Source: Guyparkeria sp016278265
Lineage (GTDB): Bacteria > Pseudomonadota > Gammaproteobacteria > Halothiobacillales > Halothiobacillaceae
Strand: one strand, 5' to 3'
NCBI RefSeq assembly: GCF_044582145.1
Contig: NZ_JBDODO010000003.1
Length of the DNA: 64,000 bases
This document shows, in pieces, positions 1 to 9,195 of the stretch (the first letter of the stretch is position 1; each line of letters opens with the position of its first letter). The notes beneath the pieces are model-generated. The model worked only from the letters and a program-made list of their open reading frames with translations, made no database searches and was not told the origin of the DNA. The translations under genes were made by a program, and so were the position numbers.

Positions 1-1
1 C

Positions 2-682
2 CAAGCAGTGAACACCGCCGCTCGTTGTGACGATCCAGCTTGGCTGGAACAGGCGGCCGACATGTTGATCGAACAGCTGGTCGAACAGGGCGGCGCCGAG
101 GAGGCCGTAGAAATCCTCTTGCCCCACCTTTCGCCCGGTCTCGACGAGAAACGCCTCGGCCTATGGCAGCAGGTGCTCGACCGACTCGGCAACCAACTCG
201 ACCCGGAACTGCGCGACCGCGGCATGGCCCTGATGGTCCGCGCCGGCGACTACCGCACGGTACTCAACCGGCTCGTCGACCAGGCCGGCAACGACCCGCA
301 GCAGCAGTTGCTAGCGTTCACGGCCGCCCTGTCGCTGGGTGCACCCGCCGAGATCACCTGCCCGTTGGCCGCGCGCCTGCTGGCTAGCGATTCGGCCCGC
401 CAGGAAGAAAGCGCCCCGTTGATTGCCGCCGCCTCGGTGGCCGTTGCCGAAAGCCAGCAGGACAAGAATCAGGCCCAGGCAAAATGGCACCGTGACGGCG
501 TGGTTCAGCTAATTAGCGTGGCGAAGCACCATGGCATCCTCGAAGAGGAGGTGCGGGAGTGGGCCGAGAAGGAACGGCTTTATCACGAGCATGGCGTGAT
601 CGATCGTGCCGCCCGACATTGCCTGGAGAAAATCGATCGACCACCGGAATGGCTCGCCCAACGTATCAAGCAGGAAGGCTAA
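2..682 (+). CDS. Unknown protein, 5' end truncated by the window edge
   Basis: The reading frame is open to the left edge, so the true start lies outside the window; a GTG at 8 is only an internal candidate. The visible 226 residues are rich in Ala, Leu, Glu and Gln with hardly any Gly or aromatic residues until the end, which suggests an all-helical, repeat-like fold. No signal peptide, membrane segment or catalytic motif is visible in this part. A strong hairpin terminator starts 14 bases after the stop, so this is the last gene of its transcript. I do not recognise the family and give no function. That it is a real gene rests on the long open frame, the compositional bias and the well-placed terminator. 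Confidence 0.7.
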   Translation, partial: QAVNTAARCDDPAWLEQAADMLIEQLVEQGGAEEAVEILLPHLSPGLDEKRLGLWQQVLDRLGNQLDPELRDRGMALMVRAGDYRTVLNRLVDQAGNDPQQQLLAFTAALSLGAPAEITCPLAARLLASDSARQEESAPLIAAASVAVAESQQDKNQAQAKWHRDGVVQLISVAKHHGILEEEVREWAEKERLYHEHGVIDRAARHCLEKIDRPPEWLAQRIKQEG

Positions 683-695
683 TCGGAGCACATAC

Positions 696-727
696 AAAAG
701 GCCCTGCCGTTCGGCAGGGCCTTTTCT
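696..727. terminator. Bidirectional rho-independent terminator
   Basis: A 13-bp perfect stem (696-708 paired with 713-725) closes on a GTTC loop and is flanked by A and T runs on both sides. It ends the unknown gene on the plus strand and, about 60 bases past its stop, the convergent hns-like gene on the minus strand. Confidence 0.92.
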
Positions 728-785
728 TATCGACCGATTCATCGATCGATTCGCACCTCCCCGATCAAACACCGGGGTCGGTGAT

Positions 786-1109
786 TCAGATGCGGAAATC
801 CTCGAGCTTCTTTCCCTTGTTGAGCTCATCGACCAGCCAGTTGGGGCGCTTACCACGTCCGGACCAGGTCTGGGACGGGTTGGCCGGGTTCATGTACTTG
901 GCCGGCAATTTCTTACCCGCCTGCTTGCTGCCCTTTTCGAGACCGAAGATGTCGGCCACGCTAGTGTTGAGCTCACTGGCCAGCGCCTCGGCCTCGCGGC
1001 GCAATTCCATGACGCGTTGCTTGCTCCGCTCACGCAGGGCCTGCTCGGCGTCATTGACCAGTTTCTTCAGTTCGTCGGCGGAAAGGTTCTTTACGTCAAA
1101 TTGACTCAT
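786..1109 (-). CDS. hns: H-NS family nucleoid-associated DNA-binding protein
   Basis: A 107-residue protein of usual H-NS length. Residues 8-50 form a charged helical segment expected to mediate oligomerisation. Residues 81-92 (TWSGRGKRPNWL) match the C-terminal DNA-binding core of H-NS-like proteins of the beta/gamma type, in which the RG pair enters the minor groove of AT-rich DNA. Family members silence AT-rich promoters and horizontally acquired genes. The start at 1109 is chosen over an upstream in-frame ATG at 1154 because an AGAGG ribosome site sits about 10 bases upstream and because homologues begin near MSQFDV. Its promoter is visible at 1216-1244, giving a leader of about 100 bases. 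Monocistronic. It could be a paralogue such as MvaT-like in role rather than true H-NS. Confidence 0.9.
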   Translation of the reverse strand: MSQFDVKNLSADELKKLVNDAEQALRERSKQRVMELRREAEALASELNTSVADIFGLEKGSKQAGKKLPAKYMNPANPSQTWSGRGKRPNWLVDELNKGKKLEDFRI

Positions 1110-1215
1110 TTGGATAGGCACCTCTGAAAAAGTAATGGGCGGAATGGGATTCACTCGAATCGCCTTTCTTTCCGGAGAAAGCCGCGCTTTCCATGGCCCG
1201 GCCCAATGCCTCGGG

Positions 1216-1244
1216 AATCTAGCTCATTAAAACAAACAGGTCAA
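1216..1244 (-). promoter_or_regulatory. Sigma-70 promoter of the hns-like gene
   Basis: Reading the minus strand, TTGACC (1244-1239) and TAGATT (1221-1216) are separated by exactly 17 bases. Transcription would start near 1209. The box lies at the edge of a low-GC island, consistent with autoregulation by H-NS, which is inference. Confidence 0.72.
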
Positions 1245-1405
1245 CGCCTACCGAGTCAAAACGGCTTCCTGATGAAAACCCGTTTATTACCCGACACATT
1301 TTGTTGAAACGATTTTCCTCACTGAGAAGCCACCAAATGAGCTCATCCTGATTTTCGATCGTGACGACCATTTCACGACAAAGAAGGAATAAGCACGTGC
1401 CCACC

Positions 1406-1437
1406 AAAAACAAGAAGGGGTCGCGAGGCGACCCCTT
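1406..1437 (-). terminator. Terminator after fliK
   Basis: A 10-bp perfect stem (1415-1424 with 1428-1437) with a 3-base loop is followed on the minus strand by a T-rich tract (1406-1414). It lies about 100 bases past the fliK stop and closes the fliEFGHIJK operon. Confidence 0.88.
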
Positions 1438-1535
1438 TTCAAATCGAAACTGGCTGTCTTATCCAGGTTTCAGCCGACCGACGACAACAGGCGGCGAATG
1501 GCAACAGCGACCACCCCCTGACGATCAATGAACAG

Positions 1536-3218
1536 TCAGGCAAAAAGGTCGAGGACCAAACGCCCCTGGGCCAAGTCCTCGTCGGCACTAGCTCCATCCG
1601 CCCCGTCGACACCCACCATGTCCACTTGGCCGCCCTGGACTCCGCCGGAATCGCCACCCGCGCCGCCCTGACCGTCATCGTCGGCATCGGCCAACTGCTG
1701 ACCGAAGTCGCTTTCCTGACCGAGGCCGACCTCGACTTCGCTATTGGCCAGCCCGGCTTCCTGCAGCCATTCTCTCAGGCGCGGCAGCTGCTGCTCGAGC
1801 AGGCCCTGGGCGGTGGCATTGGTCGCCGTCAGGGCGATGCGGGTCTCGTCGCCCTGGGTCTCGATGGCGATCTTCAATGGCCCCAGGTCCGCGGGGCGCA
1901 ACTCGATACTGGCCTTGGAGACTCCCTTGCCAACCATCCACTGGATCTGCTGGCCCAATTGCGCCGGCATCTGCGGATTGGGCGACCCGGCAGCGGCCTG
2001 TCCCGTGAAGACGCCACCGGCGGAGCTGCCACCGGACAACATCGAAGCCGGGCTACCCCCCAGGCCTGTCGTGGTGGCCTGGCTGCTGCCCGAGGCAAGC
2101 TCCGCCTCGGCGCGTCCCTGATGACCTTCCAGACCATTGAGCGCCGACCAACGAGTCAAGAACGCTCGCTCACGCTCCATCGGGACCGACTCGCGACCGG
2201 TCAGCCCCAGCGCGGCACTTACCGGCCCACCGGACCAGTCGACATCACGGGCCGACTCGGCGCCGACACCACCGGACAGCCGGGTCGACTCGTTCCCCCC
2301 GGCCGCCTGACGAGCGTTCTCGGCAAAGCGCCAGAACCCGTCCCATGGTGTCTTGCCCTCAGCGCGAGCATCCGTCATACCCTGAGCGACTCGGGCCTCG
2401 CTAGCCGCGGCCGACTCGACACGACGCAAAACATCTCCAAGCGCCTGAAACTGCCCCAGCAGGCCCGGTGCCATTGCCTCGGGCCGGGCATCGGCCAATT
2501 CCTCACGCAGGCTGGCCAGGCGCTCCATCAATCCCTCCAGCGCAGCCACCGGTTGCGAACCCGCATTGTCGATCGACTGCCTTAACCGGGCGAGGGCATC
2601 GGCGAGTTCCTTCACCTGATCGCCCAGACCGGCCATCAGGTCATCCGGCATCCCACCGGCTGAGTCAGACGAACCGCCGGCCAACCCGCCAACGGATCCG
2701 TCACCACCACGCCAATCAGGGCCCCGCGCCATACCCAGACCATTACCTGAGCCATCACCCTGACCCAACGACCCGCTGTTTTCCGCCGCACCGTGCAGGC
2801 GGGTGCCCCGACCGTCGAGCAGTCCGGCCAACTCGTCCAGTGCCGACTGGATCTCGCGCCCGGCCTCCGTCGCGGCGTTCTCGCCCGGTTGGTTCGCCCC
2901 CCCAGGCCGGCCGGCAAGCATCTCGCGCAACTGGGCCAGTTGATCGGCCAAGCCCGCGAGCGCCTGATCGAAATCGTTGCGTCCACCCATGGCTTGATCC
3001 GCCACCGCCACGCCCTCTGGCGACAGGGAAGCACGACCCGACGAGGCGCCCTCGCCATCCGTCTTGAGACGCCCCTGCGCCGAGGCCATCAGACGAGCGA
3101 ACTCCTCGCGTCCGCCACCGCCCAAGCCGGCCGCCAAACGACCGGCCTTGCCGTCGGCAGTGCCCAACAGGCGACCGAGCGCCTCGATCGTCGTCTTGCC
3201 TTCACCGATCTGACTCAT
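1536..3218 (-). CDS. fliK: Flagellar hook-length control protein FliK
   Basis: At 560 residues this is long for FliK. The first 370 residues are low-complexity Gly, Ala, Gln and Ser rich, as expected of the exported molecular ruler part. The C-terminal domain (about 400-500) is typical: a stretch around IELRPADLGPLKI followed by a segment on Gln-rich helix LLEQQLPRLREWL, the region that contacts FlhB and switches export specificity from hook to filament. The tail is an acidic Gly/Asp run. The start ATG overlaps the fliJ stop as ATGA, implying translational coupling. Position as last gene of fliEFGHIJK follows the enterobacterial order rather than that of Pseudomonas, where fliK lies elsewhere. 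A second FliK-like gene is present at 10973. Confidence 0.92.
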   Translation of the reverse strand: MSQIGEGKTTIEALGRLLGTADGKAGRLAAGLGGGGREEFARLMASAQGRLKTDGEGASSGRASLSPEGVAVADQAMGGRNDFDQALAGLADQLAQLREMLAGRPGGANQPGENAATEAGREIQSALDELAGLLDGRGTRLHGAAENSGSLGQGDGSGNGLGMARGPDWRGGDGSVGGLAGGSSDSAGGMPDDLMAGLGDQVKELADALARLRQSIDNAGSQPVAALEGLMERLASLREELADARPEAMAPGLLGQFQALGDVLRRVESAAASEARVAQGMTDARAEGKTPWDGFWRFAENARQAAGGNESTRLSGGVGAESARDVDWSGGPVSAALGLTGRESVPMERERAFLTRWSALNGLEGHQGRAEAELASGSSQATTTGLGGSPASMLSGGSSAGGVFTGQAAAGSPNPQMPAQLGQQIQWMVGKGVSKASIELRPADLGPLKIAIETQGDETRIALTATNATAQGLLEQQLPRLREWLQEAGLANSEVEVGLGQESDFGQQLADADDDGQGGAGGDSGGVQGGQVDMVGVDGADGASADEDLAQGRLVLDLFA

Positions 3219-3682
3219 TGCATTCCCCCTGTTCCGCCCCCGTGCGCGACCTTGGCCGCCCCGTGCTGATCCATCACCTGCTGCTCGGTCCGATCGTCAC
3301 GCCGGCGGATCGAGTCCCGGTATCGCTGGCTGAGCCGGTCGACCGACTCGTTGCGCGCATGCGCGTCACGGGCATCATTGGCCCGCTTGCTCAGTTGCCC
3401 CTCCAGATCGTGAACCACCTTGCGCTGATGCTCGATGGTCTCCTCGATCCGGGCCATGAACTGCCGGTAGTTCTGCAGGGCAAAGGCCCGGTTACGTCCC
3501 TCGGCCGCGAACCCCAGATTGTTGGTGTATTCGGTGAAATAACCTTCCAAGTCGGCCAGGCGCTGACGTTGTGCATCCAACTCGCGCTGTGCCTCGCGGC
3601 GGCGGCGGCTGGCCAGGTCGGCCTGGTGGCCCATCACCCGACCGGCATTGCCCAGGGACTTGAGTCGCTGTGTGTCACTCAT
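3215..3682 (-). CDS. fliJ: Flagellar export chaperone FliJ
   Basis: A 155-residue protein, almost entirely charged helix with heptad character from about residue 20 to 140, as expected for the antiparallel coiled coil of FliJ. FliJ inserts in the centre of the FliI hexamer, resembles the gamma stalk of F1-ATPase, and couples ATP hydrolysis to protein export through FlhA. Sequence conservation in this family is low, so the assignment relies on size, coiled-coil character and position between fliI and fliK. Its stop overlaps the fliK start by four bases; fliI ends 15 bases upstream. Confidence 0.88.
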   Translation of the reverse strand: MSDTQRLKSLGNAGRVMGHQADLASRRRREAQRELDAQRQRLADLEGYFTEYTNNLGFAAEGRNRAFALQNYRQFMARIEETIEHQRKVVHDLEGQLSKRANDARDAHARNESVDRLSQRYRDSIRRRDDRTEQQVMDQHGAAKVAHGGGTGGMQ

Positions 3683-3697
3683 TTTCGGCTACCCCAC

Positions 3698-5062
3698 TCA
3701 ATCGGAATGCAGCAGGTCGACCAGCGCATCGATGCTCGAGGCCATGTCCGACGGCTCGTTCATGGGCTGCGACAGGAACGCCTCGAGGTCGGGCTGGATG
3801 TCGATCACCCGGTCCAGCCGCGCGTCCTGACCGCGGCGATAGGCGCCCACGGCAATCAGGTCGCGGTTTTCTCGGTAAGTGGCCGCCAACTCCTTGAATC
3901 GCCTCATCAAGGATAGATGCTCCGGGTCGACCAGCTTGGGCATCAGGCGGGAAATGGAGGCCTCGACATCGATCGCCGGGAAACGTCCCCGCTCGGCCAC
4001 CTCGCGCGACAACACGATGTGACCATCCAATATCGCGCGGGCGGCATCGGCCACCGGATCGTTCAGATCGTCGCCTTCCACCAGCACGGTGTAAAACGCC
4101 GTCAGACTCCCCTGGCGGTTTTCACTGTTGCCGGCCCGCTCCACCAGTCTGGGCAGGTGGGCGAACACCGAGGGCGGATAACCCTTGGTCGCCGGCGGCT
4201 CGCCGATCGCCAGCCCGATCTCCCGCTGCGCCTGGGCGTAGCGGGTGAGCGAGTCCATCAGCAGCAGTACGTCGAAACCCTGATCGCGAAAATGCTCGGC
4301 GATCGAGCTGGCCAAATTCGCCCCGTGCAGGCGCATCAGCGCGGAACTGTCCGCCGGGGCCGCCACGACGACCGCGCGCTGGCGTGCCTCGTCATCCAGA
4401 ATCTCATGGACAAATTCGGCCACCTCGCGGCCCCGTTCGCCGACCAGGCCAACCACGATGATCTGTGCGCGGGTATAACGGGTCATCATGCCGAGCAAGA
4501 CGCTCTTGCCCACACCGGAGCCGGCAAAGATGCCCATGCGCTGACCGCGGCCGACCGTCATCAGGGCGTTGATCGCCCGCACACCCACGTCCAGCGGCTC
4601 GGTGATCTCGCGACGCTTCAAGGGATTGATCGGTCGGCCGTGCAGGTTTACCGAGGCATCACCAGTCAGGCGCTCGCCATCGTCGATCGGGCGACCACGG
4701 GCATCCAGCACGCGACCGAGCAGTTGTTCGCCCATCGGCACGCGGCTGGCCGTGCCGAGATTCTTCACCCGGCAACCTGGGCCCACTCCCTGGGTGGTCT
4801 CCAGTGGCATCAAATAGGTCGCCTCCTCGGCAAACCCAACCACCTCGGCCTCAAAGGTCCGCCCCTGCGGGTCGGTGACCTCGCATTGATCCCCGATCAG
4901 CGCCGACAGCCCACGCGCCTCCAGCGCCAAGCCGACCACCCGCACGATCCGCCCCTCGGAGGCCGCCGCCGGGGCATCCACCCGGGCGGTCGTGCCCATC
5001 AGGCGCCGCGCCCAGTTCAGCGAGACATCGGTGTTGGGGTCGCGCAGTCCGGGGTCAGTCAT
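3698..5062 (-). CDS. fliI: Flagellum-specific ATP synthase FliI
   Basis: A 454-residue type III secretion ATPase of standard length. The N-terminal beta-barrel spans about 1-110. The catalytic core shows a P-loop AGSGVGKS at 180-187, the GLVGERGREV segment at 206-215 with catalytic glutamates, and a Walker B strand VLLLMD at 265-270 followed by SLTRYAQAQREI, a hallmark of this family. FliI forms a hexamer at the base of the export gate, with FliH as inhibitor and FliJ as stalk. The start overlaps the fliH stop as ATGA, so translation is probably coupled. Confidence 0.97.
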   Translation of the reverse strand: MTDPGLRDPNTDVSLNWARRLMGTTARVDAPAAASEGRIVRVVGLALEARGLSALIGDQCEVTDPQGRTFEAEVVGFAEEATYLMPLETTQGVGPGCRVKNLGTASRVPMGEQLLGRVLDARGRPIDDGERLTGDASVNLHGRPINPLKRREITEPLDVGVRAINALMTVGRGQRMGIFAGSGVGKSVLLGMMTRYTRAQIIVVGLVGERGREVAEFVHEILDDEARQRAVVVAAPADSSALMRLHGANLASSIAEHFRDQGFDVLLLMDSLTRYAQAQREIGLAIGEPPATKGYPPSVFAHLPRLVERAGNSENRQGSLTAFYTVLVEGDDLNDPVADAARAILDGHIVLSREVAERGRFPAIDVEASISRLMPKLVDPEHLSLMRRFKELAATYRENRDLIAVGAYRRGQDARLDRVIDIQPDLEAFLSQPMNEPSDMASSIDALVDLLHSD

Positions 5063-5925
5063 CGCGACGCTCCTCGGAGCCGGGCATCATCGGCTTGCGA
5101 CGCCTCCTCGGCGTCAATCACCTGGTCGGCTGCCGGGGCATCCGCCCGGGCTGGCACCTCGGCTTCGACGGATTGCTCCGCCGCCTCGGCGGCCTCATCG
5201 GACTGATCCGTTCCAGACGGTTTCACGGCGACCTCGGGGACCGCCTGATCCGGGCCGGGATAAACCCGACCGATCAAGTGATCGAGCGTGGCCGCCCAGC
5301 GGTTGGCCAGGCTCGCATCCACCCGGGCATCCCCCGATTCCACGATCACGCCACCGGCACTGACCGTCGGATCGGGCCGCAGATCGAGCGTCTCGAAGCG
5401 CGGATCCTCGAGCAGCTCGCGCAGCGCCGCCAGGTCATCGGGGGCGCAACGCAGGGTTACCGCCCTCACCGACACCGGCAGGGCCGAGAGGGCCTCGCGG
5501 GCGATCGACGGCAATCCGCTGTTATCGGCCTGCACTTCGCGGGCCACCATGACACGTGCGATCTGGGTCGCCAGCGCCGTGAGCTGCTCGGTGACTTCGT
5601 CATCGAGCAGCCCCAGCGGCCGTTCGAGATGCGACAGCCAGCCGCGCAGGCGATTCTCGACGGTCTGGATCTCCTCCCGGGCCGCCGCCAATCCCTCCTG
5701 ATAGCCGGCATCGCGACCTTTCTGCAGGCCCGCCTCGTAACCGCGCTTCTCGGCCTCGGCACGCGCCTCGGCAAGCTCCTCGGCCGTCTCCGGGTCGAGT
5801 TCGTCGGGCGTCTCCTCGGCCGGCGCGGTGCTGAAATCCGGTAGCTCCCAAGCACCCATCAGCTCCTGCCAGTCGGACGCATCCAGGGGGCGGGTGAGGG
5901 TCGGCGCGTCGTCAGATGAACTCAT
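5059..5925 (-). CDS. fliH: Flagellar assembly protein FliH
   Basis: A 288-residue protein with an acidic, Ala/Glu-rich N-terminal half containing a helical stretch with the GxxxG-like repeats usual in FliH (around EAEKRGYEAGLQKGRDAGYQ), then a C-terminal domain that binds FliI. An Asp/Glu/Ala-rich tail of about 50 residues follows. FliH holds FliI inactive and docks it to the C-ring protein FliN. The start at 5925 (MSSSDDAP) is preferred over an upstream in-frame ATG at 5979, which would lie deep within fliG; a GGTGG site precedes the chosen ATG. It overlaps fliG by 14 bases. Confidence 0.92.
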   Translation of the reverse strand: MSSSDDAPTLTRPLDASDWQELMGAWELPDFSTAPAEETPDELDPETAEELAEARAEAEKRGYEAGLQKGRDAGYQEGLAAAREEIQTVENRLRGWLSHLERPLGLLDDEVTEQLTALATQIARVMVAREVQADNSGLPSIAREALSALPVSVRAVTLRCAPDDLAALRELLEDPRFETLDLRPDPTVSAGGVIVESGDARVDASLANRWAATLDHLIGRVYPGPDQAVPEVAVKPSGTDQSDEAAEAAEQSVEAEVPARADAPAADQVIDAEEASQADDARLRGASR

Positions 5926-6952
5926 CGCCACCACCGCCACCCAGGGCAATCTTGCCTTCCTCGGAGAGCTGACGCGCAACCTGCAGAACTTCCTTCTGCG
6001 CGGCCTCCACGTCGGCCAGGCGAGTCGGGCCGAGGGTTTCGAGATCGTCGCGCATCATCTCGGCCGCACGACGCGACATGTTGCCGAAGATCTTTTCCTT
6101 GAGCTCGGTGTCCGCGCCCTTCATCGCCAGCAGCAGCTTGTCGGCCGGGACCTCGCGCAGCAGTACCTGCAGGCTGCGGTCCTCAACATCGACCAGGTTG
6201 GCGAAGACGAACATCAGGTCCTCGATCTGGACACCCAGTTCCTCGTCGGTCTCCTTGACGCGCCCCATCAGCTCCTCTTCCACGTTGGATTCGAGGAAGT
6301 TCATGATGCCGGCGGCGATCTTCACGCCGCCGACCTTGGACGACTTGCCGCCCTGGGTGCCAGAAGCCTGACGCTCCATGATGTCGTCGAGTTCCTCCAG
6401 GGCCTGCGGTGAAACCCCCTCGAGGTGCGCAATGCGCAGGACGATATCGGTACGGGTGTTCTCCGGCAGCATCTGCAGGATCTCGGCGGCCTGGTCGCTC
6501 TCTAGGTGCGAAAGCACGATCGCAATAATCTGCGGGTGCTCGTAGCGGATGATCTCGGCGATCGAACGCGCGTCCATCCACTTGAGAAACTCGAGATTGC
6601 GGCGGCTGCCCTGCGAGGAAATTCGCTCGAGCAGACCAGCAGCCTTGTCTTCGCCCAGTGCACGGTTCAACACGTTGCGGATGTAGTCGTTCGAGCCAAG
6701 GGCAAGGCCGGTCTGGTTTTCCAGGTCGTCGGAGAACTCGTCGAGCGCCGCCTGGATCTGCGGGCGGGTGACGTTCTTCAATACCGCCATGGCCTGGCCA
6801 ATCTTCTGCACCTCGCGCGGGTCGAGTTGCCCGAAGATGTTCGCAGCAGATTCCTCCCCCAGCGCCATCATCAGAATGGCCGCCTTCTCCGGCCCCTTGA
6901 GGCCGACGAGCGGGCTTTCCTGCGGGAATTTCGTGTCGGGTGCCTGGGCCAT
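5912..6952 (-). CDS. fliG: Flagellar motor switch protein FliG
   Basis: A 346-residue C-ring protein, close to the usual 330-345. The N-terminal domain binds FliF, the middle domain carries the conserved EHPQ motif at 138-141 that contacts FliM, and the C-terminal domain carries the charged helix (around VDVEDRSLQVLLREVPADKLLLAMKG) that meets the stator protein MotA to generate torque. The end is a Gly-rich run followed by DEFI. It starts seven bases after the fliF stop and overlaps fliH, so the genes are co-translated. Confidence 0.97.
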   Translation of the reverse strand: MAQAPDTKFPQESPLVGLKGPEKAAILMMALGEESAANIFGQLDPREVQKIGQAMAVLKNVTRPQIQAALDEFSDDLENQTGLALGSNDYIRNVLNRALGEDKAAGLLERISSQGSRRNLEFLKWMDARSIAEIIRYEHPQIIAIVLSHLESDQAAEILQMLPENTRTDIVLRIAHLEGVSPQALEELDDIMERQASGTQGGKSSKVGGVKIAAGIMNFLESNVEEELMGRVKETDEELGVQIEDLMFVFANLVDVEDRSLQVLLREVPADKLLLAMKGADTELKEKIFGNMSRRAAEMMRDDLETLGPTRLADVEAAQKEVLQVARQLSEEGKIALGGGGGDEFI

Positions 6953-6958
6953 GGGAAA

Positions 6959-8746
6959 TCAGTGCTCCTCGTGGGTCCACTGCTTGATAACCGCAGCGAC
7001 CGCCTTGGGATCGTGGTTGACGCTCTTGCGCAGCTGGCGCAGCTTGTCGGTGTAGCTGGCATTGCCGATCAGCTCGGGCACGTTGGAGAGATCGTCCTCA
7101 TCGACCCCCTCTTCCTCGGCCTGCGCGCGGCGCTCGTCCGGGTACTGGGTCGGCATAGTGTACTGCGGGCCTTGCTGTCCGGACTGATCGGTGAGCTCGG
7201 TCGAGGCCGCCACGCGCTCACGACGGCTCTCGGCGAGCATCTTCAGCAGCGGCCGGGCCACCAGCAGGAAGACCAGCAGCATCGCCAGACCGATACCGGC
7301 GTTCTTCAGGGTGGACCAGAACCAGCCCTGCTCCCACACCGGCGTGGTCACCGGCTCGATATCCTGGTCGACGAATGCGAAGGTGCTCAGGGTGACCTGA
7401 TCACCGCGAGCCTCGTCGATGCCGACCGACTGGGCCACCAACGCGCGCATCTGCTCCAGGCGTTCGGTGCGGGCCTGGGCGGCGGCTTCGGCGGCTGCCT
7501 GGTCCTCGGCATCGGCCGCCGCACCACCGCCGGTCGCGTTCTCGTCGAGCAGCACGGCGACACTGAGCTTTTCGATCTGCCCACTGGCGAACTGGGTGTG
7601 CTCGATATTGCGATCGACGTTGTAGTTGCGCGTCTCGTTACGATCGCTGTCGATCGGGGTCTGCACCAGGGTCTGAAATTCCTCGACGGTCAGGTCCTGC
7701 GGCGGGGCCAAGCCACCGTCGCCGCCCCCCGGATTGACCTCACCACCCCCCGGCGGTTGGTTGGCGATTGCGCCTGGCATACCGCCAGCCATCGTCTCGC
7801 CCGCGCCCAGCGAACGGACGTTTTCGTTGAGCTGCTCGCTCAGCAGGACACCCTCGCCGGGGCCATAAGTCTGGCTGGTACCTTCGCGACGGGAAAAATC
7901 GATATCCGCGGACACCTGGGCTCGGACACGATCAGACCCGACGATCGGTGCGAGCAACGACTCGATCCGACGGGCATAGGCCTGTTCAAGATTCTGACGG
8001 TATTGGAATTGCCGGCTGGTCAGTCCCATGCCCGCGGCATCGTCGCCCTGGTTGGTCAACAGGTTGCCGCCCTGATCGACCACGCTGACGTTCTCGGGGG
8101 AAAGATCGTTGACGCTTGAGGCGACCAGGTGAACGATGCCGTTGACCTGCCCCCGACCGAGGCCGCTGCCTCCCTTGATGTCGACCACCACCGAGGCGGT
8201 CGGCGTCTTGCGATCGCGCACGAATACCGACTTCTCGGGCTGGGCAAGGTGCACGCGGGCGGCGCGGATCGCGCCGATCGTCTGGATCGACCGGGCCAGC
8301 TCGGCCTCGATTGCACGCCGGTAACGCGCCTGCTCGATGAATTGACTGGTGCCGAGCGACTGGTCCTGGTTGAGCATCTCCAGGCCGACACCATCACCAC
8401 CCGGCAGGCCCTGCTGAGCCATCAACATGCGGATCTCGGGCAGCCGATCGGCGCCCACCATCACCGTACCGTTGTTCGCCAACTCGTAGGGCTCGCCCGC
8501 GGCCTTGAGCGCATCGACCACCTCGGCCGAAGACTGGGCATCAAGCGACTGGTACAGGGGCACCATCGACTTGCCGCTCCCCCAGAAAAAGAAGCCGACC
8601 ATGAACGAGATCACCGCCGCCAGCGCGATCAGCAGCAACAGCTGACGGAAACTTGACGACTGCGTGAACGCATCCATCTGCCGGATCCAGCGGGGGCTTT
8701 CACCGCTGCCGGTCGGGGTAGTCGTGATAGCAGAACCTTGGGCCAT
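6959..8746 (-). CDS. fliF: Flagellar MS-ring protein FliF
   Basis: A 595-residue membrane protein. It has a first membrane helix near residues 35-57, a large periplasmic part with the ring-building motifs (including the LNQDQSLGTSQFIEQARYRRAIEGEL-type region near 130-155, here ending EAELARSI), a Gly/Pro-rich linker around 330-350, a second membrane helix near 475-495 (NAGIGLAMLLVFLLVARPLL) and a cytoplasmic tail that binds FliG. FliF polymerises into the MS ring around the export gate. The ribosome site is weak. It begins 50 bases after fliE. Confidence 0.96.
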   Translation of the reverse strand: MAQGSAITTTPTGSGESPRWIRQMDAFTQSSSFRQLLLLIALAAVISFMVGFFFWGSGKSMVPLYQSLDAQSSAEVVDALKAAGEPYELANNGTVMVGADRLPEIRMLMAQQGLPGGDGVGLEMLNQDQSLGTSQFIEQARYRRAIEAELARSIQTIGAIRAARVHLAQPEKSVFVRDRKTPTASVVVDIKGGSGLGRGQVNGIVHLVASSVNDLSPENVSVVDQGGNLLTNQGDDAAGMGLTSRQFQYRQNLEQAYARRIESLLAPIVGSDRVRAQVSADIDFSRREGTSQTYGPGEGVLLSEQLNENVRSLGAGETMAGGMPGAIANQPPGGGEVNPGGGDGGLAPPQDLTVEEFQTLVQTPIDSDRNETRNYNVDRNIEHTQFASGQIEKLSVAVLLDENATGGGAAADAEDQAAAEAAAQARTERLEQMRALVAQSVGIDEARGDQVTLSTFAFVDQDIEPVTTPVWEQGWFWSTLKNAGIGLAMLLVFLLVARPLLKMLAESRRERVAASTELTDQSGQQGPQYTMPTQYPDERRAQAEEEGVDEDDLSNVPELIGNASYTDKLRQLRKSVNHDPKAVAAVIKQWTHEEH

Positions 8747-8796
8747 GACGTGATGTCCGAATCAGGAGAAAACGGGTGACGGAATAAAACGAGGCA

Positions 8797-9150
8797 TTAC
8801 AACGGCATGTTCATGACTTTTTCATAGGCCTGAACCAGTCGGTTGCGCACTTGGAGGGTCGCCTCGAACGCCACGGAAGATCGCTGCGAGGCGAGCATGA
8901 CCTGGGTGAGCGTCACCTGATCGTCGCCCGCCTGCAGGCGGTTCTTGAGATCACCAGTGGTCTGCTGCGCCTCGTTGACCTGCCCGACCGCCTGGGTCAG
9001 GGCATCGGCGAAGTTGCTGCGCTCGACTTCGTTGACGCCCTGCGCGGCGGGGTTGATCGCTTCCGGACCCGCCGGGCGTTGGGTGGCCTGGGTACGCAGC
9101 TGCTGCATCTGGGAAAGGATCTGATCGACTGACATGTCGTTGCCGCTCAT
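8797..9150 (-). CDS. fliE: Flagellar hook-basal body protein FliE
   Basis: A 117-residue protein of normal length. The C-terminal two thirds match the family, ending in the typical run LTQVMLASQRSSVAFEATLQ followed by VRNRLVQAYEKVMNMPL. FliE is the adaptor joining the MS ring to the rod and is an early export substrate. It is the first gene of the fliEFGHIJK operon, and a sigma-54 promoter lies immediately upstream at 9196-9212. Confidence 0.95.
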   Translation of the reverse strand: MSGNDMSVDQILSQMQQLRTQATQRPAGPEAINPAAQGVNEVERSNFADALTQAVGQVNEAQQTTGDLKNRLQAGDDQVTLTQVMLASQRSSVAFEATLQVRNRLVQAYEKVMNMPL

Positions 9151-9195
9151 GGACCCACCTCGTTGACTGTCGCGGATTGACTTGCGTCAGTCCCT

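Larger units (their letters stand above)
1110..1535. other. Intergenic region with an AT-rich island
   Basis: No credible gene. From about 1225 to 1410 the base composition falls to roughly 43% GC, far below the surroundings. It holds the hns promoter at one end and the terminator of the fli operon at the other. A 64-codon open frame on the minus strand (1219-1413) has no ribosome site and no recognisable protein character, so it is not called. Confidence 0.6.

Noticed and set aside
1219..1413. A 64-codon minus-strand open frame in the AT-rich gap
   Set aside because: No ribosome site, no protein-like composition, and it overlaps the hns promoter.
6506..8119. A 537-codon open frame on the plus strand opposite fliF and fliG
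   Set aside because: Antisense shadow of two well-supported flagellar genes; no ribosome site.
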